NCBI RefSeq assembly: GCF_037201975.1
Contig: NZ_CP147520.1
Coordinates: 4,898,001-4,962,000, forward strand
Source of the DNA: Streptomyces sp. TG1A-60
GTDB taxonomy: Bacteria > Actinomycetota > Actinomycetes > Streptomycetales > Streptomycetaceae
Direction of reading: 5' to 3'
Length of the DNA stretch: 64,000 nucleotides
Shown here: positions 37,726 through 48,914 of the stretch, one piece after another
Layout: every line of letters starts with the position of its first letter
How positions within the stretch are numbered: the first letter of the stretch is position 1
Notes under the pieces: model-generated
What the model saw: the letters and a program-made list of their open reading frames with translations, nothing else
What the model was told of the DNA's origin: nothing
Databases searched by the model: none
Translations under genes and position numbers: made by a program

Positions 37726-38442
37726 GTGGTGCGTCTGAGGGGTGGAGTCGCGGCTGTCGCTCTCGTGCTGGTCGCCGCCACCGGCTGCGAAGTGGACACG
37801 CGGGGTTCGGCCGGACCGGGGGAGAACCCCGGCGGGGGCGGCGACGCGCTGGCCGCCGCGGAGGCGCTGACCGTCAAGGGGCGGGCGCCCAGGACGGGTT
37901 ACGACCGCGACGAGTTCGGCAGTCCCTGGGCCGACACAAACTCCAACAGCTGCGGCACCCGCGACGACATACTCAAACGCGACCTGGAAGGCCTGAAGTT
38001 CCGGGACGACGACTGCACGGTGGTCTCCGGCGTCCTCGACCCGGACCCGTACACCGGCGGGGAGGTGCCGTACGTACGGGGCCGCAGCCGGATCGACGTG
38101 GACCACATCGTGGCCCTCTCCGACGCCTGGCAGAAGGGCGCCCAGCAATGGGACGCCAGCAAGCGCATAGCCCTGGCCAACGACCCGATCAACCTCGTCG
38201 CGGTCGACTCGGGCACCAACCGCAGCAAGGGCGACGGCGACACGGCCACCTGGCTCCCGCCCAACAAGGCGTACCGCTGCACGTATGTGGCCGCCCAGGT
38301 CGCGGTGAAGACGAAGTACGGCCTGTGGGTCACCTCGGCCGAACAGTCCGCCATGAAGCGGGTGCTGACCACCTGCCCCGAGCAGAAGCTCCCCACCGGC
38401 GGCAACCCGACGAAGGCGCCGAACCGCTTCCACGCGGACTGA
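37726..38442 (+). CDS. Secreted HNH (DUF1524-type) nuclease lipoprotein
   Basis: The 238-residue product starts at GTG 37726 (GGAGAGG upstream). A signal sequence ends in a lipobox, VLVAATGC, so the mature protein should be lipid-anchored outside the membrane. The conserved domain has CGTRDDILKRDL, the metal-binding core DVDHIVALSDAWQKGA and NLVAVDSGTNRSKGDGDTAT. These residues fit the HNH nucleases of the DUF1524/GmrSD-C type common as secreted actinobacterial proteins. A role in extracellular DNA use is possible but unproven. Confidence 0.82.
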   Translation: MVRLRGGVAAVALVLVAATGCEVDTRGSAGPGENPGGGGDALAAAEALTVKGRAPRTGYDRDEFGSPWADTNSNSCGTRDDILKRDLEGLKFRDDDCTVVSGVLDPDPYTGGEVPYVRGRSRIDVDHIVALSDAWQKGAQQWDASKRIALANDPINLVAVDSGTNRSKGDGDTATWLPPNKAYRCTYVAAQVAVKTKYGLWVTSAEQSAMKRVLTTCPEQKLPTGGNPTKAPNRFHAD

Positions 38443-38489
38443 GCCTGCGAGCGTCCCGGGCGTACGTCCGGGGAGAGCGGTCGGGTGCG

Positions 38490-38884
38490 TCAGCCGCAGT
38501 CCTCGTCCAGGTCGATGACCTTGCCCTCGGGCGCCTCGGCCGGGACGGGCTTGTCGTAGTCGGTGAAGCGGAGGTCACCGGGCTCGCCGGCGGACTTGCT
38601 GACGACCCGCACCAGGTACGGCTTGCCCTCGGTGGCCCCCGTACAGGGCGCAACGGTCCTTGCCGTCCCGCTCGCTGAGGACGATCGCGGGGCTGCCGTC
38701 GACCTCGGCGGTCTTGCCGCGCGGGGCGTCGGGGTCGGCGTCCTCGAAGCCGACGCACACGGTGTCGAGGTCGCAGAAGCCCGTGGTCCTTCTGGAGTCC
38801 TCGGCGGTCGCGGACGTCTTGCTGCGTACCGGCGGAAGCGGCCCGCACGCGCGCGACCTCACCGGCCAGCAGCGCCGCTACGGC
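38490..38884 (-). pseudogene. Small secreted/lipoprotein-like gene, frameshifted
   Basis: One frame reads CGPLPPVRSKTSATAEDS, FCDLDTVCVGFEDADPDAPR and IVLSERDGKDRCALYG. The continuation is in another frame, TEGKPYLVRVVSKSAGEPGD, LRFTDYDKPVPAEAPEGKVI and a DLDEDCG end at 38492. The switch falls in a run of five C at 38636-38640. The N-terminus (LAVAALLAGE) is in a third frame. Intact, it would be a roughly 130-residue Cys-containing exported protein of unknown function. Sequencing error cannot be excluded. Confidence 0.55.
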
Positions 38885-38890
38885 CAAAGG

Positions 38891-38990
38891 TTGAGCCGAC
38901 GGGGTGAGGCGTCGGGTTGAGCCGTCGGGGTGAGGCGTCGGGTTGAGGCGTCGGGGTGAGGCGTCGGGGTGAGCCGTCGGACAGAGCCGT
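38891..38990. repeat. 13-bp minisatellite, about 7.5 copies
   Basis: Consecutive units vary between TTGAGCCGTCGGG and GTGAGGCGTCGGG. Seven full copies run from 38891 to 38981 and a decayed half copy follows. The array fills the spacer in front of the membrane protein/kinase operon. The period is not a multiple of three and no frame across it looks coding. Confidence 0.85.
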
Positions 38991-39180
38991 CACCCGGGTC
39001 CGGCACGGCGAACTCCCCCTACGGTCAGGCCCACCGGACGGAACCGCTCCGCGACGGGCGGCGTGACCAGCACTGCGGTACTACAACGGTTGTCCACAAC
39101 CCTGGACCTCATGTCGTGGTCGACCGATACCCTCGGAACGACATCGCCCGTCCACTCCCACCAGGCCATCAGGAGCAGTC

Positions 39181-39786
39181 ATGCACGGCCACGGCTACGC
39201 GCCGCAGCAGCCCCCCGGCCCCGAGCAGGGGGCGCCGGTCACGCTGCGTGTGATCTTCGTGGTGGTCTCGCTCATGAGCTGCGGCCTGCTCGCCTGGGCG
39301 TGCCTCCTGCGGCTCGCCTCGGTGACCCGCAGGCCCCGGGACTGGGTGCTGTTCGCCCTCGCGGTCGTCCATATCGTCGTGACCCTGTACATCATCGGCA
39401 CCGACCCGGGCGAGAAGGGGGAGTTCACCACCTGGCGTGGCGACGTCGGCATGGGACTGCTCCTCGGCGGACTCGCGGCGATCATCGCCTACTACCTGTA
39501 CGCGGACATCCGCCACTTCGCCCCGGCCCGGCCGGCCCCGCCCGCGCCGTACACCCAGACCACGGTGTACTCGCAAGCGAGCGGCTACGGCTACCCGCCG
39601 GCCCAGGCCCCCCGGCCCTACACCCCGGCCCCGCCCGCACCGCCCCTCCAGCCGCCGCCCGCACAGCAGCCGCCACCCCAGGCCGGGCCGGAGCCGCAGC
39701 GCCCCGGGCCCGCCCGAATAGACCAGGTGCGCGCCGAGCTGGACGAGCTCAGTGACTATCTCCGCAAGCACGAAGGAGACAGGTGA
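39181..39786 (+). CDS. Integral membrane protein with proline-rich tail
   Basis: This 201-residue protein begins with a short Gln/Pro segment. It has three to four helices between residues 20 and 108 (VIFVVVSLMSCGLLAWACLL, WVLFALAVVHIVVTLYIIG, GMGLLLGGLAAIIAYYLYA). A long Pro/Gln/Tyr-rich cytoplasmic tail and a short helix (ARIDQVRAELDELSDYLRKH) follow. Its stop overlaps the kinase start (GTGA), so the two are coupled. It may be a partner or substrate of the kinase; that is inference. Confidence 0.75.
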   Translation: MHGHGYAPQQPPGPEQGAPVTLRVIFVVVSLMSCGLLAWACLLRLASVTRRPRDWVLFALAVVHIVVTLYIIGTDPGEKGEFTTWRGDVGMGLLLGGLAAIIAYYLYADIRHFAPARPAPPAPYTQTTVYSQASGYGYPPAQAPRPYTPAPPAPPLQPPPAQQPPPQAGPEPQRPGPARIDQVRAELDELSDYLRKHEGDR

Positions 39787-41318
39787 CCCAGGGGACCGGA
39801 TGCCTGATCACCGGCCGCTACGAACTGTCCACGCTCATCGGACAGGGCGGCATGGGCCAGGTGTGGACGGCGTACGACCAGCGACTCGACCGGCGTGTTG
39901 CGGTGAAACTGCTGCGCCCGGACAAGGTCGCCGGCCACGAGGCCGACGAACTGCGCCGCCGCTTCGTGCGCGAGTGCCGCGTCACGGCCCAGGTCGACCA
40001 CCCCGGCCTGGTGACCGTGCACGACGCGGGCAGCGAGGGCGAGGAACTGTTCCTCGTCATGCAGTACGTCGACGGGGCCGACCTCGCCGACCACCTCGCC
40101 GAGCACGACCCGTACCCCTGGCAGTGGACCGTCTCGGTCGCCGCCCAGCTGTGCGCCGTGCTGTCCGCCGTGCACGCGGTGCCGATCATCCACCGCGACC
40201 TCAAGCCGCGGAACGTCATGGTCAGGCAGGACGGCACCGTCACCGTCCTCGACCTCGGCGTCGCCTCCGTCATGGACACCGACACCACCCGCCTGACCCA
40301 CACCGGCTCACCCATCGGCAGCCCCGCCTACATGGCCCCCGAACAGGCCATGGGCGGCGCCGTCGGCCCATACACCGACCTGTACGCCCTCGGCGTGCTC
40401 ATGCACGAACTGCTCAGCGGGAACGTGCCGTTCACCGGCTCCACCGCCCTCGGTGTCCTCCACCGCCATCTCTACGAGCCGCCGGTCCCCGTCCGCCGCC
40501 TCCGCCCCGAGGTGCCCGAGACCCTGGAGACCCTGGTCCTCCGGCTGCTCTCCAAGGACCCCCAGCACCGCCCGTCCTCCGCGCAGGAGACATACGAACA
40601 GCTCCTCCCGCTGCTCCCCGCGCGCGGTACGCCCACCGGCTCCCCGCTCGACCCCACCCGCCCCTTCCTGCGCCCGCACGCGCCCTGGCCGGACCGCGCC
40701 CGCATCCCCGCGCCGCAGCCCTCCGCCGCACCCGCCCCGGCGCCCGCGGCCGACAAGCCCGACGTGGCCGGTGCCGTCGACGAGGTCAAGCGGCTCCTCG
40801 GCGAGGGCCGCATCACCCAGGCCGTCGACATCCTCGGCGCGATCCTCCCGGCCGCCGCCGCCCAGCACGGCGAGCACTCACCCGTCGTCCGCACCCTGCG
40901 CAAGCAGTACGCGGCCACCCTCATGGACGACGGCCAGTACCGCCGCGCCCTGCCCGAGCTGCGCCGCCTCGCCGACGAGCGCGCCGCCGAGGCCGGCCAG
41001 GCCGACCCGCAGTCCCTGCGCTTCCGCTACGAGTCCGCCCAGTGCCTCGAACAACTCGGCGAACCGGCCGCGGCCCTCTCCGAGTACCGCTCCCTGCTGC
41101 CGTACTTCGAGAACCAGTACGTCGGCGGCGACCCCGAGCTCTCCCTCGACGTCCGCCGCCGCATCGGCCACCTCCTCCTCGCCCTCGGTGACCGGGGCGC
41201 CGCCCACGAGACCCTGGGCCGTCTGCTGCTCGACGTGGAACGCCTGCGCGGCCCCGGCCATCCGCTGGCGGGCGAGGTCCGGCGCACCCTGCAGTGGCTG
41301 GGGCAGGTACGCGGCTGA
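39783..41318 (+). CDS. Serine/threonine protein kinase with TPR-like C-terminus
   Basis: The 511-residue Hanks-type kinase starts at GTG 39783. It has the glycine loop LIGQGGMGQVW, Lys 42 in VAVKLL, the catalytic loop IIHRDLKPRNVM with Asp 139, and the metal-binding DLG in VLDLGVASV (a common DFG variant). The P+1 loop is GSPAYMAPEQAM. After a Pro/Ala linker (about 285-325), residues 330-510 are helical repeats resembling tetratricopeptides (RITQAVDILGAIL, YRRALPELRRLADER, GEPAAALSEYRSLL). There is no transmembrane helix; membrane contact may come through its coupled neighbour. Confidence 0.88.
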   Translation: MTQGTGCLITGRYELSTLIGQGGMGQVWTAYDQRLDRRVAVKLLRPDKVAGHEADELRRRFVRECRVTAQVDHPGLVTVHDAGSEGEELFLVMQYVDGADLADHLAEHDPYPWQWTVSVAAQLCAVLSAVHAVPIIHRDLKPRNVMVRQDGTVTVLDLGVASVMDTDTTRLTHTGSPIGSPAYMAPEQAMGGAVGPYTDLYALGVLMHELLSGNVPFTGSTALGVLHRHLYEPPVPVRRLRPEVPETLETLVLRLLSKDPQHRPSSAQETYEQLLPLLPARGTPTGSPLDPTRPFLRPHAPWPDRARIPAPQPSAAPAPAPAADKPDVAGAVDEVKRLLGEGRITQAVDILGAILPAAAAQHGEHSPVVRTLRKQYAATLMDDGQYRRALPELRRLADERAAEAGQADPQSLRFRYESAQCLEQLGEPAAALSEYRSLLPYFENQYVGGDPELSLDVRRRIGHLLLALGDRGAAHETLGRLLLDVERLRGPGHPLAGEVRRTLQWLGQVRG

Positions 41319-41463
41319 CCCGCGCGGGCGGGGGCCGGGCGCGACGGTGCCGGAAATCGGCGTGAATCGTTGGTCGAATGGCTGGCCGAGAGCAGGGCCA
41401 CTGCCTAACATCGATCACCGCAGGACCTTGTGCATCGCCGCACAATCCCCTCGGGAGGCCCAC

Positions 41464-42132
41464 TTGCACCGCCGTAGTCGCACCGCGTTCCTCCTCTCCG
41501 CCGCGATCGCCGCGGCCCCGCTCCTCACCGCCTGCGGAAGCGGCGCGCATCCGGGCGCGGCGGCCGTCGTGGGCGGCGAGCGGATCACGGTCGCGCAACT
41601 GGAGAACCGGGTGAACGAGGTACGCGCCGCCCAGCGAGCCGCCACCCCGGACCGGACCCAGTACCAGCAGGTCGTCGCCCAGACCGGCGCCCTGACCCGC
41701 AACACCCTGAACGGCATGGTCCTGGAGAGGGTCCTCGACCAGGCACTCAAGGACGCCGGCGTGACCGTCACCCGCAAGGAGGTCCAGAAGTACCGTTCCG
41801 ACCTGGAACACGAGGCCGGTGGCCCCGCGGCCCTGGAACAGGCCTACCTGCAGCGCTACAGCGTCGCCCCCGAGCAGCTCGACGAGAGCGTCCGCAGCGA
41901 CGTCGAGGTCCAGAAACTCTCCGCCGCCCTCGGCGCCGACCTGAACACCCCGGAAGGCGGCACCGTCTTCTGGGAGGCACTCTCCAAGGCCTCCGGGAAA
42001 CTCGACGTGGACCTCAACCCCCGCTACGGCAGCTGGGGCGTCGACGAGACCTCCGGCCGGGTGGGCCTCCTCGACACCAAGACGCCGTGGCTGCGGGAGG
42101 TCACCAGGACGGGAACGCAGGAGCCGGCGTAG
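41464..42132 (+). CDS. SurA N-domain lipoprotein (chaperone-like)
   Basis: This 222-residue protein starts at TTG 41464, five bases after GGGAGG. A signal peptide ends in the lipobox LLTAC. Residues about 30-150 match the SurA N-terminal chaperone domain: AAVVGGERITVAQLENRVNE, TRNTLNGMVLERVLDQALKD and AGVTVTRKEVQKYRSDLEHE. There is no parvulin isomerase domain; a short C-terminal segment replaces it. It probably assists folding of exported proteins outside the membrane. The promoter has a TAACAT -10 near 41406. Confidence 0.8.
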   Translation: MHRRSRTAFLLSAAIAAAPLLTACGSGAHPGAAAVVGGERITVAQLENRVNEVRAAQRAATPDRTQYQQVVAQTGALTRNTLNGMVLERVLDQALKDAGVTVTRKEVQKYRSDLEHEAGGPAALEQAYLQRYSVAPEQLDESVRSDVEVQKLSAALGADLNTPEGGTVFWEALSKASGKLDVDLNPRYGSWGVDETSGRVGLLDTKTPWLREVTRTGTQEPA

Positions 42133-42210
42133 CGACCGGACAGTGCGGGCCGTCCTCGCAGCCTGTGTACACCTTCGGGGACGGTCCGTGACGTGGGTTA
42201 CGTTCGTGGG

Positions 42211-43224
42211 GTGAACGCACACCGCCCCGACGGCGCCCCCGCCACCACGGCCCCCGGCAGCCCGGCCCCCGGCCCCGGCCGTGTCGTCCTGCTCACCACC
42301 AGCCATCGCGTCGCGCCCGGCCTGCTCTCCTGGCCCGCCTGGCGGGCACTGCACGGGGCCGACCGCGTCCTCTGCGCGGACGGGGCGCACCCCCAGCTCC
42401 CCTACCTCCGCGAGGCCGGCATCACGGTCGAGCAGGCCACCCCGACGGCCGAGGACCTGGTCGACGCCTGTGCCGGTGACCGCACGGTGGTCGTGGTGGC
42501 GGGGGCCGAGGGCGAACCCCGCCTCACCGACGGCCTGGCCCGCCTCGCCGGCTCCGGCCGCGTCCAGATGCCGTCCCTGGAACTCCTCCCCGCCTCCTAC
42601 GACCTCCCCGGCGCCCGCCTCCTCGACCTCGTCCAGGTCATGGACCGCATTCGCGCCGAGTGCCCCTGGTCCTCCCAGCAGACCCACAAGGGCCTCGCGA
42701 AGTACGGCATCGAGGAGTCGTACGAGCTGGTGGAGGCCATCGAGGAGGGCGACCGCGACGAACTGCGCGAAGAGCTCGGCGACGTCCTCCTCCAGGTCGT
42801 CTTCCACGCCCGTATCGCCGAGGACGACCCCGACACCCCCTTCTCCATCGACGACGTCGCCGCCGGCATCGTCACCAAACTCGTCCACCGCCACCCCCAC
42901 GTCTTCGGCGACGCGACGGCCACGACCCCGGAGGAGGTCAAACAGCACTGGCTGCGCACCAAGGCGATCGAGAAGCGCCGGGAGTCGGTGACCGACGGCA
43001 TACCCCTCGGCCAGCCGGGCCTCGCCCTCGCCTCGAAGCTGGCGTCCCGGGTGCGCACGGCGGGCCTGAAGGTCCCCGCCCCGACGGGCGAGGGCATCGG
43101 ATACGAGCTGCTGGCGATGGCGGTACGGGCCGAGGCGGCCGGCGTCGACCCCGAGTCCGCGCTACGGGCGGCGGCCCGGACGTACCGGGACGCCGTGCGG
43201 GCCGCCGAGGGGGTTGACGCTTAG
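42211..43224 (+). CDS. mazG: Nucleoside triphosphate pyrophosphohydrolase MazG
   Basis: The 337-residue protein starts at GTG 42211. No ribosome site is visible, and TACGTT lies about 10 bp upstream, so a leaderless message is plausible. Residues 25-130 form an extension seen in actinobacterial MazG. The MazG domain has CPWSSQQTHKGLAKYGIEES and YELVEAIEEGDRDELREELG, then GDVLLQVVFHARIAE; these Glu/Asp residues bind magnesium. It hydrolyses NTPs or dNTPs to monophosphates and cleans the nucleotide pool. Confidence 0.9.
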   Translation: MNAHRPDGAPATTAPGSPAPGPGRVVLLTTSHRVAPGLLSWPAWRALHGADRVLCADGAHPQLPYLREAGITVEQATPTAEDLVDACAGDRTVVVVAGAEGEPRLTDGLARLAGSGRVQMPSLELLPASYDLPGARLLDLVQVMDRIRAECPWSSQQTHKGLAKYGIEESYELVEAIEEGDRDELREELGDVLLQVVFHARIAEDDPDTPFSIDDVAAGIVTKLVHRHPHVFGDATATTPEEVKQHWLRTKAIEKRRESVTDGIPLGQPGLALASKLASRVRTAGLKVPAPTGEGIGYELLAMAVRAEAAGVDPESALRAAARTYRDAVRAAEGVDA

Positions 43225-43521
43225 AACCGTGTCCTTACGGCTGGTTGCGGCGGGTGGGGGCTTGTACGGGGCGGGTGCCGGACGACCGGACCGGTGGCGG
43301 CGCCCCGTGGAGGCGAGCGGCGACCACTCCGTCGCCGCCGGAGGCGACATCGCCGACGCCGTCACCGGCCAGATCTGCGACGCGCCGGTCATCCAGCCCG
43401 CACCCTCGGCACGTTCTCGGCGGGGCCGGAGTACGCACGCCCGCGCTGACGGCACTCCACGAAGCCCCGGTGTCCTGACGGCACTCGACGAAGCCCCGGA
43501 CACTCCGGCTACCGTCGACGA
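43225..43521. other. Spacer with a decayed low-complexity fragment
   Basis: No intact gene is seen. One frame reads VEASGDHSVAAGGDIADAVT, which recalls short motifs found in some conflict-system proteins, but it has no start or domain context. A direct repeat (CTGACGGCACTC, ACGAAGCCCCGG) occurs at about 43446 and 43476, just before the P450 gene. Confidence 0.35.
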
Positions 43522-44829
43522 GTGACCAACCAGCCCCATCCCAAGCCCGTAGAAGACGGCGCCCCGGACCTCTTCACCTGGGAATTCGCCACCAACCCCT
43601 ACCCGGCCTACGCCTGGCTCCGCGACCACGCCCCCGTCCACAGGACACGTCTCCCCAGCGGCGTGGAAGCCTGGCTGGTCACGCGCTACGCGGACGCGAA
43701 GCAGGCTCTCGCCGACACGCGTCTGTCCAAGAACCCGGAGTATCACGACGAGCCCGTGCACGCGAAGGGGAAGACCGGCATCCCCGGCGAGCGCAAGGCC
43801 GAGTTGATGACGCATCTGCTGAACATCGATCCGCCGGACCACACGCGGCTGCGCCGGCTCGTCTCCAAGGCGTTCACACCCCGCCGGGTCGCCGAGTTCG
43901 CGCCCCGAGTCCAGGAGCTGACCGACCACCTCATCGACCGGTTCGCGGACAGGGGCGAAGCCGATCTCATCCACGAGTTCGCCTTCCCCCTCCCCATCTA
44001 CGCGATCTGCGACCTGCTCGGCGTCCCCCGGGAGGACCAGGACGACTTCCGGGACTGGGCGGGGATGATGATCCGCCACGGCGGCGGCCCACGCGGCGGG
44101 GTGGCCCGGTCGGTGAAGAAGATGCGCGGCTATCTCGCCGACCTCATCCACCGCAAGCGCGCGGCGCTGCCCGACGCCCCCGCCCCCGGCGAAGACCTCA
44201 TCTCCGGGCTCATCCGAGCCTCCGACCACGGTGAGCACCTCACCGAGAACGAGGCAGCGGCGATGGCCTTCATCCTGCTGTTCGCCGGGTTCGAGACGAC
44301 CGTCAACCTCATCGGGAACGGCACGTACGCCCTCCTCACCCACCCCGGGCAACGCGCCCGTCTCCAGGCATCCCTGGCCGCCGAGGAGACCGCGCTGCTC
44401 CAGACCGGTGTCGAGGAACTCCTCCGCTTCGACGGCCCCGTCGAACTCGCCACCTGGCGCTTCGCCACGCGGCCCCTCACGATCGGCGGTGAGGACATCG
44501 CGCCCGGTGACCCCGTCCTCGTCGTCCTCGCCGCGGCCGACCGCGACCCGGCCCGCTTCGACGACCCCGACACGCTCGACCTCTCCCGCCGCGACAACCA
44601 GCACCTCGGCTACGGCCACGGCATCCACTACTGCCTCGGCGCCCCGCTCGCCCGCCTTGAGGGCCAGACCGCCCTGGCGACGCTTCTCACCCGTCTCCCC
44701 GACCTGCGACTCGGAGTGGATCCGGCCGATCTGAGGTGGCGGGGAGGGCTCATCATGCGTGGACTGCGCACGCTTCCGGTGGAGTTCGGTCCGGATCGTC
44801 GGCCCCCGAGGGCCCGTGTCGGCCGTTGA
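43522..44829 (+). CDS. Cytochrome P450 (CYP107-like)
   Basis: The 435-residue monooxygenase starts at GTG 43522. The I-helix oxygen-binding motif is LLFAGFETTVNLIGNG. The ExxR pair is in EELLRFDGPVELATWRFATR, with the usual arrangement of bacterial class I P450s. The heme loop is GYGHGIHYCLGAPLARLEG, with the thiolate ligand Cys 371. It needs a ferredoxin and reductase, neither of which is encoded nearby. The gene stands alone in the core region, so a housekeeping oxidation is more likely than an antibiotic-tailoring step. The substrate is unknown. Confidence 0.92.
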   Translation: MTNQPHPKPVEDGAPDLFTWEFATNPYPAYAWLRDHAPVHRTRLPSGVEAWLVTRYADAKQALADTRLSKNPEYHDEPVHAKGKTGIPGERKAELMTHLLNIDPPDHTRLRRLVSKAFTPRRVAEFAPRVQELTDHLIDRFADRGEADLIHEFAFPLPIYAICDLLGVPREDQDDFRDWAGMMIRHGGGPRGGVARSVKKMRGYLADLIHRKRAALPDAPAPGEDLISGLIRASDHGEHLTENEAAAMAFILLFAGFETTVNLIGNGTYALLTHPGQRARLQASLAAEETALLQTGVEELLRFDGPVELATWRFATRPLTIGGEDIAPGDPVLVVLAAADRDPARFDDPDTLDLSRRDNQHLGYGHGIHYCLGAPLARLEGQTALATLLTRLPDLRLGVDPADLRWRGGLIMRGLRTLPVEFGPDRRPPRARVGR

Positions 44830-45065
44830 CGGCCCGCGTCGGCCCCCGGCAACGGCCTCCATCGCCCCCCGCGACAGCCCGTGAGCGGCCGGTAGCAGTA
44901 CCCCGTTCCGAGCCAGAAGATGACACACCCTCAAGTTCGTGATCTTCACGTGATCTGCGCTGCATTAACTTGTGACAACTGATCGTCTGCCGATACGTTC
45001 ACGCATCAGTGCGAAGGGTCTGCGCCCGTCGCACAGGTCACCGCTGTCGCGTGAAAGGCAACCGC

Positions 45066-46028
45066 ATGCTCTCCGGGAACGGTCGTCACCGTCGCCCCCG
45101 TCAGGCTCCGGCCCTCCTCGTCGCGGCCGGAGTGACCGGCTCGGCCATCGCCATCCCACTCCTCGGCGCCACCGGCGCGAGCGCGGCCAGTGGAACCACC
45201 TGGGACCAGGTGGCGGAGTGCGAGAGCGGCGGCTCCTGGAGCGCGGACACCGGCAACGGGCGCTACGGCGGCCTCCAGGTCTCCCAGGAGGACTGGGAGA
45301 GGTACGGCGGCCTCGACTACGCGACGAGCGCCGACCGGGCCAGCCGTTCGCAGCAGATAGCGGTCGCCGAGAGGATACTCGCCGACCAGGGCGTCGGCGT
45401 CTGGCGCACCTGCGGACTGCTTCACGACCTCGGCGGCGACTCCGGCTCCGCCGACGTGGACACCGGCGTCGCGGGTGACCCGTCGAACTCGGACGGTTCG
45501 GATGGTTCGAGCGGTACGAAGGATTCATCTGATTCATCCGGTTCGACCAGCTCGTCCGAATCCTCCGCGTCGTCGGGATCCTCCGGCTCGCCCTCGGGGG
45601 TCACCGAGGGTTCCGCCGAGGCTCTCGCCGAATCGGATGATTCGGGAAACTCGGACGAATCGGGTAAATCTGAGCAGAGCGACAGCTCTTCGGTCGTCGA
45701 CGACAGCGAGACCGGCACCGGCCGCCACCGCGGCGCCAGTGCCGACGAGGCCGCGGGTGCCGGCACGGACGTGACCGACGGCTCCCGTGCCGACTCCTCG
45801 CCCTCCGGCCGTCACGCCTCCCGTGGCGGCGACGCGGCGCGCGAGGCCGTGGAGGGGGCGTACACGGTCCGCGCGGGCGACAGTCTGACCGTCATCGCGA
45901 AGTCGCTCGGCCTGGACGGCGGATGGCGGCAGCTGTACGCGGAGAACGAGGGCACGGTCGGAACTGACCCGGACCTTATCCTTCCCGGTCAGACCCTCGA
46001 AGTCGGTGTCGAAACGGGCGAAAAGTAG
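45066..46028 (+). CDS. Resuscitation-promoting factor with acidic Ser-rich linker and LysM
   Basis: The 320-residue exported protein starts at ATG 45066. A signal peptide ends near GASA. The Rpf lysozyme-like domain is TTWDQVAECESGGSWSADTG, with catalytic Glu in ECESGG, and GRYGGLQVSQEDWERYGG. Residues about 125-260 are Ser/Asp/Gly-rich. The C-terminal LysM is AYTVRAGDSLTVIAKSLG to DLILPGQTLEV. It cleaves peptidoglycan during spore germination and growth. In Streptomyces the two adjacent rpf genes are usually called rpfC and rpfA; this would be the rpfC position. I find no riboswitch in front of it. Confidence 0.85.
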   Translation: MLSGNGRHRRPRQAPALLVAAGVTGSAIAIPLLGATGASAASGTTWDQVAECESGGSWSADTGNGRYGGLQVSQEDWERYGGLDYATSADRASRSQQIAVAERILADQGVGVWRTCGLLHDLGGDSGSADVDTGVAGDPSNSDGSDGSSGTKDSSDSSGSTSSSESSASSGSSGSPSGVTEGSAEALAESDDSGNSDESGKSEQSDSSSVVDDSETGTGRHRGASADEAAGAGTDVTDGSRADSSPSGRHASRGGDAAREAVEGAYTVRAGDSLTVIAKSLGLDGGWRQLYAENEGTVGTDPDLILPGQTLEVGVETGEK

Positions 46029-46170
46029 CGGGAGTTCAGTCAGGGTTCGCACCTGAATGCCCGTTTTGATCTCGGTGGGAGATGAATCACAGACCCCCTG
46101 ATCGTCTTTGAAATTCGGCGAATCACGTGATTACGGTCGTGACCGCTCGCCCACAGCGGGCTCATGCGGC

Positions 46171-46400
46171 CGGCACGCCGAATCCTGCCAACGGCCGCAT
46201 GGAACAGTCGTCGCGTCAAGCGCCGTAGGCAGGAGCGGGGGACCCAAGGTAAGCGCCGGGTCCGGTGGTTGAGGCCCTTCGGGGCCGCACGGCCGGAACC
46301 GGCTCGGGGTGAAGCCGCGCATCGTGAGCCGAGAGGCGAGCGGGCGCGGCCGGGCAACTCAACCGGCCCGAACCCGACAGCTCACCTCGTAGGCGTCGGT
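46171..46400 (+). ncRNA. c-di-AMP riboswitch (ydaO/yuaA type)
   Basis: The leader of the second rpf gene carries the conserved ydaO blocks in order: CCGAATCCTGCC (46178 on), GGCAGGAGCGGGGGACCCAA, CGGGGTGAAGCCGC, CCCGAACCCGACAGCTCACC and TCGTAGGCG. The closing P1 helix can form between ACGCC (46175-46179) and GGCGT (46392-46396). This class binds cyclic di-AMP and, from established work on Streptomyces rpfA, lowers expression when c-di-AMP is high. The next start codon lies 15 bases past the element. Confidence 0.9.
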
Positions 46401-46402
46401 GA

Positions 46403-47119
<717 letters not shown>

Positions 47120-47292
47120 CCCTCCGGACCGCCACGGTCGCCGGTCCCGGCCGCCCCCACGGCCGGGACCGGCGGGGCCGGTTCGGCCGGGCCGGAAGGC
47201 AGGCCGCTCACCGGCTGAACCGCAGCCCGCTCACATCCGTGTTCTCCATAGTGAAGACCTCGTGAGGGCCGTCCCCCCGTCCCCCACGAGCT

Positions 47293-47345
47293 CCCCGCCC
47301 CGGTGCGCATTCCCCCGTACGCACCGGGGCGGGGCTTTTTCTTTT
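47293..47345 (+). terminator. Intrinsic terminator between rpfA and eno
   Basis: A 15-bp stem (47293-47307 with 47320-47334) and 12-base loop are followed by CTTTTTCTTTT. It is one of the few terminators here with a clear T-tract. The remaining spacer to eno (47346-47500) holds only its promoter. Confidence 0.88.
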
Positions 47346-47458
47346 CCCGTTCACCCCTTTTCCCGTTCACCCCCTCTTTGTTCCGTCCGGGAACAATGGG
47401 TAGTGTCTGGCTGTCCACGAGACGGTCGGTCGGCTGCCGGCCGCCCCGGGGCGGTTAG

Positions 47459-48781
<1,323 letters not shown>

Positions 48782-48914
48782 CACCGCCGCCGACAGCGGC
48801 GGAAGGCAAGGAGGAAACGTCGTACGTACGTCCCCGTACTCGGTCCCGTACCGTGTGCGGGGACGTACGCACGTGGGAGACACGCCAGACGCACAGGAGA
48901 AGGGGCAGCGGGAC

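Noticed and set aside
38891..38990. Repeat array considered as a CRISPR.
   Set aside because: Units are contiguous 13-bp copies with no spacers and no cas genes nearby.
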